A DNA stretch of 64,000 bases, from assembly GCF_900142895.1 (NCBI RefSeq), contig NZ_LT670847.1, positions 620,001 through 684,000 of the forward strand, given 5' to 3'. The notes under the pieces were generated by a model. It had not been told where the DNA came from and searched no databases. It saw nothing but the letters and a program-made list of their open reading frames with translations. The translations under genes were made by a program, and so were the position numbers. Origin of the DNA: Vreelandella subglaciescola (GTDB taxonomy: Bacteria > Pseudomonadota > Gammaproteobacteria > Pseudomonadales > Halomonadaceae). Shown here one piece after another: positions 8,051 to 15,408 of this stretch. Within the stretch, counting starts at the first letter, position 1. Each line of letters opens with the position of its first letter.

Positions 8051-10350
8051 CACCGCTTAGCGCGCAGGCCGCCACGCTCGGGCAGGATACGAATGGCCTC
8101 ACCCGGCACCAGCCAGAACGTTAGCGCCCCGTCGTGTGCGGTATTCCAGAGGCAGCTTTGTTGTCGGCGAAAGCGCCGTACAACGGTCTCAACCGGATGC
8201 TGAAAACGATTGTCGCGCCCGGCGCTGAATATCACCTGACGCGGCGCAACGGTACGCACAAACTGAACGCCGGAACTTGTGCCACTGCCGTGATGCCCTG
8301 CCACCAGTACGCTGACCGGCGTATCCGCCTCACGCAGAAACTGCCGTTCAACCCGGGCACTGACGTCCCCCGTGATCAATAATCGATGCTCGCCTGCCGC
8401 CACCTGCAACACGCAGGAACGGTCGTTGGGTGACAGGCTGTTGTGGCCTTGTGGCGGCCACAGGTGCTCAAACTCGATGCTATCCTGCTGCCACCGTTGG
8501 CCACGATGGCAAGACGTCTGACCGGCAACGACACTTTCTTGTAAAGGCGCCAGCCACTGTTTGACTCGGTGCTTTTGCACCAGCGCCTTGACCCCGCCGG
8601 CGTGGTCGCTGTCCGAATGGCTGACAATCACCCGATCAAAGCGGCGCCCCGGCGGCCATAGGGTTTCGATGGGCATAAACCCCGAGCGAAAACGCGGGCC
8701 GGTATCATAGAGCGTGCGCGTATAGCGCGTACGCAGCTCAATCAGCTGCCCCTGCCCCACATCAAACACTCGCACGCGTAGCGCGCCTTCAGGCCAGGCC
8801 GGCATCGGCGCGGCATAAAGCACCAGTGGCACCAGCGCAAGGCTGAGCACACGTAACACACGCGGCACCGCCGGCAGCCCCCAGCATAATGCCAACACCC
8901 CAAACGCGCCGGCGAGCCATACGGCCTGCCCGGGAGAAGGCTCCCACAACGGGGCGGCGCCCACGGCCAGCGTGAGCAGCTGATGCAACGGCGCCAACGC
9001 TTGGGTAAAGCCCCACCAGATAAACTCGCTGGCATACGGTAACGGTGCCAGCAGCCAGCCAAGCAGCGCACCGGGGACCAACACCATGCTGACCCAGGGC
9101 ACCGCCAGCAGGTTGACCAGCGGAGATAACGGCGCAACGCGCCCAAACGCCAACACCACGGCTCCCGCCATGACCGGGGCCAGCAACAGCTGCGAGCGGC
9201 CAAGCGCCCACAGCCAGCCGCGCACGCCCACGGGGCGCCGCCGACTCTGCCAAATCACGATCAGCCACGCCACCGCCAGAAAGGAAAGCCAGAAGCCCGG
9301 CCGCCAGACGGCCAGCGGATCGCTTATCACGATAACTGCCAACGCCAGCCACCATGCCTGCCAGGCGCCGGGAGCATGGCGCCCGCTTAATGCCCAGAGG
9401 CCGATCAGCGCCATCACCATGGCCCGCGTTGCCGGTGGTGATAGCCCCGCCAGCACCGCATAGGCCACGGCACAGGCCGCCGCTGCCCACCACGGCCAGA
9501 CGCGCAGCCGCCAGTTTTGCGGCGTCGAAAAGCGTGCCACCGTGCGCGCCAGCAGCAGGCCAAACGAGGCCACAAGCCCCACATGAAGCCCGGAAATGAC
9601 GACCAGATGCGTGGTACCGCTGGCATTCAGCAGCGCCCAGTCATCCTGAGTCAGCTGCTCGCTTTCCCCCAGCGTCAGTGCGGCAAGCCAACGCCGCGCG
9701 GTGTCATCCGCCACGTGGCGATCAAGAAACGCAAGCGCCTGGCGTTTCAGCGCAATGCCGGCAGGCGCCAGGCGTTCAGGTTCGGGGATTTGGCGCACAT
9801 AGCCCGTGGCGTGGATCCCTTCACGCCACAGCCAGGCGCCGTAGTCAAAACTGTGCGGATTGCTGAAGCCTCGCGGCGGTCGCAGACGCAGCGTCATGTG
9901 CCAGCGCTCTCCCGCACGCAGTGCCGTCTTGTGGTACGCACTGACCCGCACCTTTCCCAGCCGCGCACAGCCAGGTAACCCGGCCGGCGCCTGACAGCGT
10001 TTGACGTCCAGCATCAGGCGGGTAACGCCCGCGGTTTCACTCGCGCTGATAATGCGTGCTTCAACGCTCAGGTCAACGCCGCTAAGCCCTGCCGGCAAGC
10101 GGCTGGTATGCTCCAGCCCAACGCTGCCGTAAGCCCACAGCATCACGCCCACAAGCCCCAGCCAACGCACGCCAATGAGGCTGGCAACCAGCACGATGCC
10201 TGCCAGCACGGCGCTGAACAGCAGCGGATATTGAGCCCCTGCGCCCAACGCGGCAAGTCCCGCCCCCCACAGCGCCGCTGCGGCCAAAGGGAATGCGACT
10301 CCCACGCGCATACGCATCGCGCGTAGCGTTGCCCATTGATTCTCCACCAT
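8047..10350 (-). CDS. comEC: ComEC/Rec2-family DNA uptake channel protein
   Basis: 767 residues from ATG at 10350, chosen because GGAGAGGG lies five bases upstream; an in-frame ATG at 10410 has no such site. Three parts are visible: an N-terminal hydrophobic and OB-like DUF4131 region, a central Competence domain with many membrane helices (TLGESEQLTQDDWALL, SGLHVGLVASFG), and a C-terminal metallo-beta-lactamase-like domain with SHSDSDHAGG and VLVAGHHGSGTSS. ComEC carries single-stranded DNA across the inner membrane; the C-terminal domain may degrade the non-transported strand. Its place beside DUF2062 and msbA is common in gammaproteobacteria and says nothing on whether the strain is competent. 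Confidence 0.93.
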   Translation of the reverse strand: MVENQWATLRAMRMRVGVAFPLAAAALWGAGLAALGAGAQYPLLFSAVLAGIVLVASLIGVRWLGLVGVMLWAYGSVGLEHTSRLPAGLSGVDLSVEARIISASETAGVTRLMLDVKRCQAPAGLPGCARLGKVRVSAYHKTALRAGERWHMTLRLRPPRGFSNPHSFDYGAWLWREGIHATGYVRQIPEPERLAPAGIALKRQALAFLDRHVADDTARRWLAALTLGESEQLTQDDWALLNASGTTHLVVISGLHVGLVASFGLLLARTVARFSTPQNWRLRVWPWWAAAACAVAYAVLAGLSPPATRAMVMALIGLWALSGRHAPGAWQAWWLALAVIVISDPLAVWRPGFWLSFLAVAWLIVIWQSRRRPVGVRGWLWALGRSQLLLAPVMAGAVVLAFGRVAPLSPLVNLLAVPWVSMVLVPGALLGWLLAPLPYASEFIWWGFTQALAPLHQLLTLAVGAAPLWEPSPGQAVWLAGAFGVLALCWGLPAVPRVLRVLSLALVPLVLYAAPMPAWPEGALRVRVFDVGQGQLIELRTRYTRTLYDTGPRFRSGFMPIETLWPPGRRFDRVIVSHSDSDHAGGVKALVQKHRVKQWLAPLQESVVAGQTSCHRGQRWQQDSIEFEHLWPPQGHNSLSPNDRSCVLQVAAGEHRLLITGDVSARVERQFLREADTPVSVLVAGHHGSGTSSGVQFVRTVAPRQVIFSAGRDNRFQHPVETVVRRFRRQQSCLWNTAHDGALTFWLVPGEAIRILPERGGLRAKRC

Positions 10351-10413
10351 TGCTACCCTCTCCCTGGGTGAGTGCCGTGGCATCATAAGCGCGTAGCCGA
10401 AGCCAGCCACTAT

Positions 10414-10441
10414 ATGGATAATGGCAAGTCATGGATAATGG
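10414..10441. repeat. 11-bp direct repeat in the comEC/DUF2062 divergent gap
   Basis: ATGGATAATGG occurs at 10414-10424 and again at 10431-10441, a 17-base period, followed by a partial third ATGGATAG. It lies just upstream of the DUF2062 gene and behind comEC. It could be an operator or chance; no regulator is assigned. Confidence 0.5.
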
Positions 10442-10468
10442 ATAGCCTTCAAGGCCAGAGTGATCAAC

Positions 10469-11020
10469 ATGCCGCGCCGGTTCCTGCAGCGCTACATGCC
10501 CAAGCCCGACACCTTGAAACGTCAGCGCTCGCTGCGTTTCATGGCGCCGCTGATTGCGGACCCGAGGCTTTGGCTTTTAACCCGTCGTAGTGTCGCCAAC
10601 GCCTTCAGCGTGGGGATATTCTGCGCGTTGCTGCCCATCCCGTTCCAGATGGTGGTGGCCGCTATCGGTGCGCGGCTTAGCCGCTGCAACCTGGCGCTGG
10701 CGGTGGGCCTGGTGTGGATTACCAACCCGCTGACCATGCCGCTGATATTTTACGCCAACTATCGTCTGGGCTCGTTATTTCTGGACGCGCCCGTGCGCGA
10801 AGCGCCGGTACACCTGTCAACCCGATGGATAGCCGAGCAGATGCACGACATTTTGCCGGCGCTGTTTCTTGGTTCGATGATCTCGGCGGTATTTTTTGCC
10901 GTGCTGGCCAACGCCGGCATCCGGCTCATCTGGCGCTGGCACGTGTCGCGGCACTGGAAGCGCCGGCGGCAGAAACGCCGCCAGCGCCGCGCCCGCATCG
11001 AAGCCGAGTTTGACGATTAG
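10469..11020 (+). CDS. DUF2062 family membrane protein
   Basis: 183 residues from ATG at 10469 (GTG at 10460 is an alternative three codons earlier, with AAGG five bases before it). The family start MPRRFLQRYMP is present. Two or three hydrophobic stretches are seen: AFSVGIFCALLPIPFQMVVAAIG, a segment with VGLVWITNPLTMPLIFY (the NPLTxP motif typical of DUF2062), and ILPALFLGSMISAVFFAVLA. The C-terminus is strongly basic (KRRRQKRRQRRAR). DUF2062 proteins have no established biochemical role; they are usually small inner-membrane proteins. It is divergent from comEC and convergent with lolD. Confidence 0.9.
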   Translation: MPRRFLQRYMPKPDTLKRQRSLRFMAPLIADPRLWLLTRRSVANAFSVGIFCALLPIPFQMVVAAIGARLSRCNLALAVGLVWITNPLTMPLIFYANYRLGSLFLDAPVREAPVHLSTRWIAEQMHDILPALFLGSMISAVFFAVLANAGIRLIWRWHVSRHWKRRRQKRRQRRARIEAEFDD

Positions 11021-11050
11021 CTGTTTGACGACCGAGCTGACAGCGGAACG

Positions 11051-11764
11051 TTAAGGATTGGTCACCAGATGCCCGCCATCCAGCTTGAGCACGCGATCCT
11101 GATGCGCGGCCAGCGCCGGATCATGCGTGACGATGACAAACGCACAGGCGCTTTCACGCGCCAATTCGTCCATCAACGCCAGAATGGTGGCCGCGGTGGT
11201 CTGGTCAAGGTTGCCGGTGGGTTCGTCCATCAGCACAAGGCTCGGGTCGGTCACCAGCGCCCGGGCAATCGCCACGCGCTGACGCTCCCCGCCGGAAAGC
11301 TCGCCAGGCTTATGCTGCGCGCGATCAGCCATGCCCACGCGATCCAGCAGCGCCTGCGCACGGGCCTCTGCATCGCGCTTGCGCTGACCGCGAATAATCA
11401 GCGGCAAGGCGGCATTTTCCAGCGCGGTAAACTCGGCCAGCAGGTGGTGAAACTGGTAGACAAAGCCGATATAGCGGTTGCGAAAGCGGCCCAGTGCCGC
11501 CTCACCCAGCCCCGAGAGCGGCTCATCGGCAATCACGATGCGCCCCTGGGTCGGGCTATCCAGCCCGCCCAAAAGGTTCAGCAGCGTGGTTTTCCCCGAG
11601 CCCGAGCTGCCCACAATCGCCACGCGCTCGCCGGCGCGCACCTGCAGCGAGAGCGAATTCAGCACGGTCAGGTCTTCGGGGCCTTCGCTGTACGTGCGGG
11701 TGACGTTCTGGCAGTCAAGCATTACCGGCGCCCCGGATACGTCTACGGTTTCCGTCGTGTTCAT
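11051..11764 (-). CDS. lolD: Lipoprotein-releasing system ATP-binding protein LolD
   Basis: 237 residues from ATG at 11764, preferred because AGGA lies seven bases upstream and the length matches E. coli LolD (233); ATG at 11782 overlaps the end of lolC/E without a ribosome site. Walker A GSSGSGKTT, signature LSGGERQRVAIARAL, Walker B LVLMDEPTGNLD and H-loop VIVTHDPAL are all present. The motif LNLLGGLDSPTQG is typical of LolD. It powers release of lipoproteins from the inner membrane to LolA. It is translated just after the single LolC/E-type permease. Confidence 0.95.
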   Translation of the reverse strand: MNTTETVDVSGAPVMLDCQNVTRTYSEGPEDLTVLNSLSLQVRAGERVAIVGSSGSGKTTLLNLLGGLDSPTQGRIVIADEPLSGLGEAALGRFRNRYIGFVYQFHHLLAEFTALENAALPLIIRGQRKRDAEARAQALLDRVGMADRAQHKPGELSGGERQRVAIARALVTDPSLVLMDEPTGNLDQTTAATILALMDELARESACAFVIVTHDPALAAHQDRVLKLDGGHLVTNP

Positions 11765-11774
11765 GGCAGTATCC

Positions 11775-13016
11775 TCACTCATAGCGCAACACATCGGCCG
11801 GCTGCACACGGGCGGCACGCCAGGCGGGGTATAGCGTCGACAAAAATGTCAGCCCAAAGGCCGCTGCCACAATGTTGATCACATCGCTACCGCGCAGCTG
11901 CGAAGGCAGTTCGCTGATGAAGTAGACGCCGGCGTCGAGAAAATGAATGCCGAAGACGCTTTCCACCCAGCCAATCAAATCCGAGACGGTTAGCGCCAGC
12001 AGCACGCCGACGGCAACGCCGATGGCAATGCCGATCACCCCGATGGTCATCCCCTGAACAATAAAGATCCCCATGATCGAGCGTGGCGTAGCACCAATGG
12101 TGCGCAGAATGGCGATATCGGCACGCTTGTCGGTGACCACCATGACCAGCGTGGACACGATATTGAACGCCGCCACGGCGATGATCACGGTTAACAACAG
12201 GCCAATCATGCGCTTTTCCATCTGAATGGCCTGGAACAGGTTGCCCTGGGTGAAGGTCCAGTCGCGGCCGCGATAGCCATCCCCCAGATCGTTGACGATG
12301 GCCTGGGTTTCACTGCTGGCCGCAAACAGGTCGTCCAGCTCGAGGCGCAGGCCGCCGACCTCATCGCCCAGGCGAGCAAGGGTCTGCATATCGGCAATGT
12401 TGGCGTAGGCCAGCCGCGCATCAAGCTCGGCTCCCACGCTGAAAATGCCGCTGACGGTAAAGCGCTTGAGGCGCGGGAAAACGCCGGCAGGGGTAATCGA
12501 GGCTTCGGGCACCAGCAGGGTCACACGATCGCCCACGCCGACACCCAGATTGCGCGCCAGCGCCGAGCCCAGCACGACGTTCCATTCACCGGGCTGCAGA
12601 TCGTCAAGGCTGCCGCGCTGCATGTGATCGCCAAGAATCGAGACATTGTCTTCCCACTCGGGCTCGATGCCGGTCACCAGGCCGCCCTGATTGCGTCCGC
12701 TGGCGGAAAACATGCCCTGCTGTTCCACATACGGCGCCGCACCGATCACCCGCTCGCGCTGGGTCAGTTTGTCGGCCAGTCCCTGCCAGTCTTCGAGGCC
12801 GTCAACCGCTTCAATCTTGGTATGCGGCACCATGCCCAGAATGCGCGTGCGCAGTTCGTGGTCAAACCCGTTCATGACCGACAGCACCAGAATCAAGACG
12901 GCAACGCCGAGCATCAGACCCAGCATGGAGGTCAGCGAAATAAACGAAATAAAGTGATTGCGGCGTTTTGCGCGCACGTAGCGCAGCCCCACCAGAAAAG
13001 GCAAACGGTCAAGCAT
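11775..13016 (-). CDS. Lipoprotein-releasing system permease LolC/LolE family
   Basis: 413 residues. Four transmembrane segments: one at about residues 22-50 (SLTSMLGLMLGVAVLILVLS) and three in the last 150 residues, around a large periplasmic MacB-type domain (residues 50-260). AAGGAG lies six bases before ATG. E. coli has both LolC and LolE flanking LolD; here only one homologue adjoins lolD. It could form a homodimer as in the LolF type, or the partner may be elsewhere. LolC and LolE cannot be told apart by eye, so no symbol is given. Confidence 0.92.
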   Translation of the reverse strand: MLDRLPFLVGLRYVRAKRRNHFISFISLTSMLGLMLGVAVLILVLSVMNGFDHELRTRILGMVPHTKIEAVDGLEDWQGLADKLTQRERVIGAAPYVEQQGMFSASGRNQGGLVTGIEPEWEDNVSILGDHMQRGSLDDLQPGEWNVVLGSALARNLGVGVGDRVTLLVPEASITPAGVFPRLKRFTVSGIFSVGAELDARLAYANIADMQTLARLGDEVGGLRLELDDLFAASSETQAIVNDLGDGYRGRDWTFTQGNLFQAIQMEKRMIGLLLTVIIAVAAFNIVSTLVMVVTDKRADIAILRTIGATPRSIMGIFIVQGMTIGVIGIAIGVAVGVLLALTVSDLIGWVESVFGIHFLDAGVYFISELPSQLRGSDVINIVAAAFGLTFLSTLYPAWRAARVQPADVLRYE

Positions 13017-13063
13017 GGCATGCTCCTTGTCAGCAAGCGCTCAGGCAAAGCTCAGCGTTCGTC

Positions 13064-13104
13064 AAAACGCCTGCCCCGGGTCAGTGGTAGACACGCGGCA
13101 GGCG
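13064..13104 (-). terminator. Likely terminator after the MutT-ThiE fusion gene
   Basis: On the minus strand CGCCTGCC (13097-13104) pairs with GGCAGGCG (13068-13075) across a loop of about 21 bases, followed by TTTT. It lies between the fusion gene and lolC/E, separating the secA-argJ-mutT block from the lol operon. Confidence 0.5.
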
Positions 13105-13115
13105 AAAGCGTTGGC

Positions 13116-14072
13116 TTAGCGCCAGAAATCACGAATCGAAGCAATGCCCTGCGCCCCGACCGCGCGGGCGCGATTGGCATGAAAGCGCGTCATGCCGCCC
13201 AGCGCAAATACCGGCATGCCAGCGTGTTCCACGTGCTGCTGAAAATCATGCCAGCCCATCAGGATCGCGTCAGGATGCGACGGCGTCGGCGCCAGCGGCG
13301 AGAGAGTCACCAAGTCGCAATCCAGCGCCGCGGCCTTGTCCAGCTGCTCGGCGTTGTGCGTGGAGGCGCCCAGCCATTTGCCCATGGGTACCGGACGCTG
13401 ATCCAACTGCATCAGCCGCTCGCTGGTCAAATGAATACCGTCCGCATCGACCTGCTCTAAAAGCGCCGGCTCACCGTTGAGCAACAGCCGCGCACCGTAT
13501 TCACGGCACAGCGCCAGCGCTTGCCTGGCGCGCGCCACGTATTCCTCGCCGGAAAGCGTTTTGCCGCGCAGCTGCACCAGCCGTACGCCGTCTTTATCCA
13601 GCGCTCGAGTCAGGCGCTCGATAAAGACGTCTTCGTCGTCTTCTTCGGCGGTGATGAGATATTCGGTGGGCAGCATAACCGCACGCAGTATGGGCAGGTT
13701 GGCGGCCGGGAAAGGATAGCTCGCGAGATCTTCCATCGGCACCCAGCGCACCGCCTGACCTTCGCGGCCAAACGGCTCACCGGCGAACTCGTGCACTTGC
13801 CATACGTCGAGCAGAATGCGCTTATCGGGATATTCGTGATGCACGCGAATCAGCGGCTGGGCACAGCTTATCTCCACGCCCAGCTCTTCGTGCAGCTCAC
13901 GCTTGAGCCCCTCAAGGCCGGTTTCGTAGGGCGCCAGCTTGCCGCCGGGAAACTCCCAGAGCCCGCCCTGATCGAAGCTGGACGGCCGGCGTGCGATCAG
14001 CACCTGTTTCTTGTCAGCGCTGATGATTGCCGCGGCGGCAACGTGAACCCGTCGTTTTACTATTGCATTCAT
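13116..14072 (-). CDS. Nudix (MutT-like) hydrolase fused to a ThiE/TenI-like domain
   Basis: 318 residues from ATG at 14072 (GTG at 14087 is an alternative). The N-terminal Nudix domain holds a complete box GGKLAPYETGLEGLKRELHEE..G (about residues 44-66), as expected for 8-oxo-dGTP hydrolysis that cleans the nucleotide pool. From about residue 140 there is a thiamine-phosphate-synthase-like barrel: VRLVQLRGKTL, LLLNGEPALLEQVDADGIHL, LGASTHNAEQL, PVFALGGM. Some ThiE substrate residues look changed (for example LLLNGE where LIINDR is usual), so thiamine synthesis is doubtful; a TenI-like or regulatory role is possible. The same fusion occurs near secA-argJ in Pseudomonas. Confidence 0.9.
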   Translation of the reverse strand: MNAIVKRRVHVAAAAIISADKKQVLIARRPSSFDQGGLWEFPGGKLAPYETGLEGLKRELHEELGVEISCAQPLIRVHHEYPDKRILLDVWQVHEFAGEPFGREGQAVRWVPMEDLASYPFPAANLPILRAVMLPTEYLITAEEDDEDVFIERLTRALDKDGVRLVQLRGKTLSGEEYVARARQALALCREYGARLLLNGEPALLEQVDADGIHLTSERLMQLDQRPVPMGKWLGASTHNAEQLDKAAALDCDLVTLSPLAPTPSHPDAILMGWHDFQQHVEHAGMPVFALGGMTRFHANRARAVGAQGIASIRDFWR

Positions 14073-14122
14073 TACGTCTTTATCCACTGTTTTGCTGAGC
14101 GACCCTCGCGGGCCGACGCTCT

Positions 14123-15352
14123 CTAGCTGCGATAGTCGGCGTTGATGGACACGTACTCATGGGACAGATCCGAGGTCCATACCGTGCCCCCCGCGTCGCC
14201 GCGTCCCAAATCAATACGAATGGTGATTTCCTCACGCGCCATCACCGCGCTGCCGGCCTCCTCGGTATAGCCCGGCGCACGGCCACCGCTTTCTACCAGA
14301 CGCACCTCGTCAAGATCAATGACCACGCGACCCACGTCAAACCCGGCCACCGGCGCGCGTCCGACGGCGGCAAGAATCCGCCCCCAGTTGGCATCCGAGG
14401 CGTAAAGCGCGGTCTTGACCAGCGGCGAATGGGCCACGGTAAAAGCCACGTCAAGCGCCTCCTGGCGCGTTGTCGCCCGCGTCACCTCAAGCGTGACAAA
14501 CTTGGTCGCGCCTTCGCCGTCGCGGATGACGGCCTGAGCAAGCGCTACCATCACCTGCTCAAGCCCGCGGGTAAACGCGTCGATATCCGCCTCGCTGACG
14601 ACGTGCGCCCCGCGTCCAGTCGCTGCCAGCAGGCAGGCATCGTTGGTCGAGGTGTCGCTATCCACGGTGATGCAGTTGAACGAGCGATCTACCGTTTCAC
14701 GCAGAAGCCTTTCCAACAGCGCCTGTTCAATCCCGGCGTCGGTCACCACAAAGCCCAGCATGGTGGCCATATCCGGCCTGATCATGCCCGAGCCCTTGGC
14801 GAAACCGTTGATGGTGATGCGCTGATCGCCCACGGGCACGTCAACGCTTGCACCTTTGGTGCAGGTGTCGGTGGTGAGTATCCCCGCCGCCGCCTGCTCC
14901 CAGGCCACACTCTGGCTGTCACAGGCGTTAAACGCCGGGGCAATGCCGGCCAGCAATGCCTGCATGGGCAGTGGCTCGCCGATCACACCGGTGGAAAACG
15001 GCAGCACCGCATGCGCCGGCACACCCGCCGCGTGGGCCAGTGTGCGGCAGCTTTCGCGGGCGTCTTCAAGCCCTTGTGCCCCGGTGCCGGCGTTGGCATT
15101 ACCGGTATTGATCAGCCAGTAGCGCGGTGCCTGCTGCTGCTCACGGCACGCGGCCAGATGCTCTTTCGCCACCTGCACGGGGGCGGCACAAAACGCGTTG
15201 CGGGTAAACACGCCGGCCATGGTGGCCGTTTCGGGCAGCTCGACCACGACCAGATCACGCTGTCCGGCCTGTTTAATCCCGGCCATGGTCGTGCCCAGGC
15301 GTACGCCATCAAGTGCCGGCATTGTTGGAAACGGTATATTGCCCACCGCCAT
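14123..15352 (-). CDS. argJ: Bifunctional glutamate N-acetyltransferase / amino-acid acetyltransferase ArgJ
   Basis: 409 residues from ATG at 15352, where AGGAGA lies five bases upstream; the longer in-frame start at 15430 would overlap secA. ArgJ moves acetyl from N-acetylornithine to glutamate, recycling acetyl in arginine synthesis. The self-cleavage site is visible in GSGMIRPDMATMLGF: cleavage before the Thr of ATML makes alpha and beta chains. Also typical are NTGNANAGTG near the N-terminus and TVDSDTSTND in the beta chain. Whether it also uses acetyl-CoA cannot be read from sequence. It lies downstream of secA, with a 56-base gap. Confidence 0.96.
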   Translation of the reverse strand: MAVGNIPFPTMPALDGVRLGTTMAGIKQAGQRDLVVVELPETATMAGVFTRNAFCAAPVQVAKEHLAACREQQQAPRYWLINTGNANAGTGAQGLEDARESCRTLAHAAGVPAHAVLPFSTGVIGEPLPMQALLAGIAPAFNACDSQSVAWEQAAAGILTTDTCTKGASVDVPVGDQRITINGFAKGSGMIRPDMATMLGFVVTDAGIEQALLERLLRETVDRSFNCITVDSDTSTNDACLLAATGRGAHVVSEADIDAFTRGLEQVMVALAQAVIRDGEGATKFVTLEVTRATTRQEALDVAFTVAHSPLVKTALYASDANWGRILAAVGRAPVAGFDVGRVVIDLDEVRLVESGGRAPGYTEEAGSAVMAREEITIRIDLGRGDAGGTVWTSDLSHEYVSINADYRS

Positions 15353-15408
15353 AGCGGTCTCCTCTGCTCGTTGACTCAGCCTGCTTTCGTCTCGGACAAG
15401 CGGGCCGT

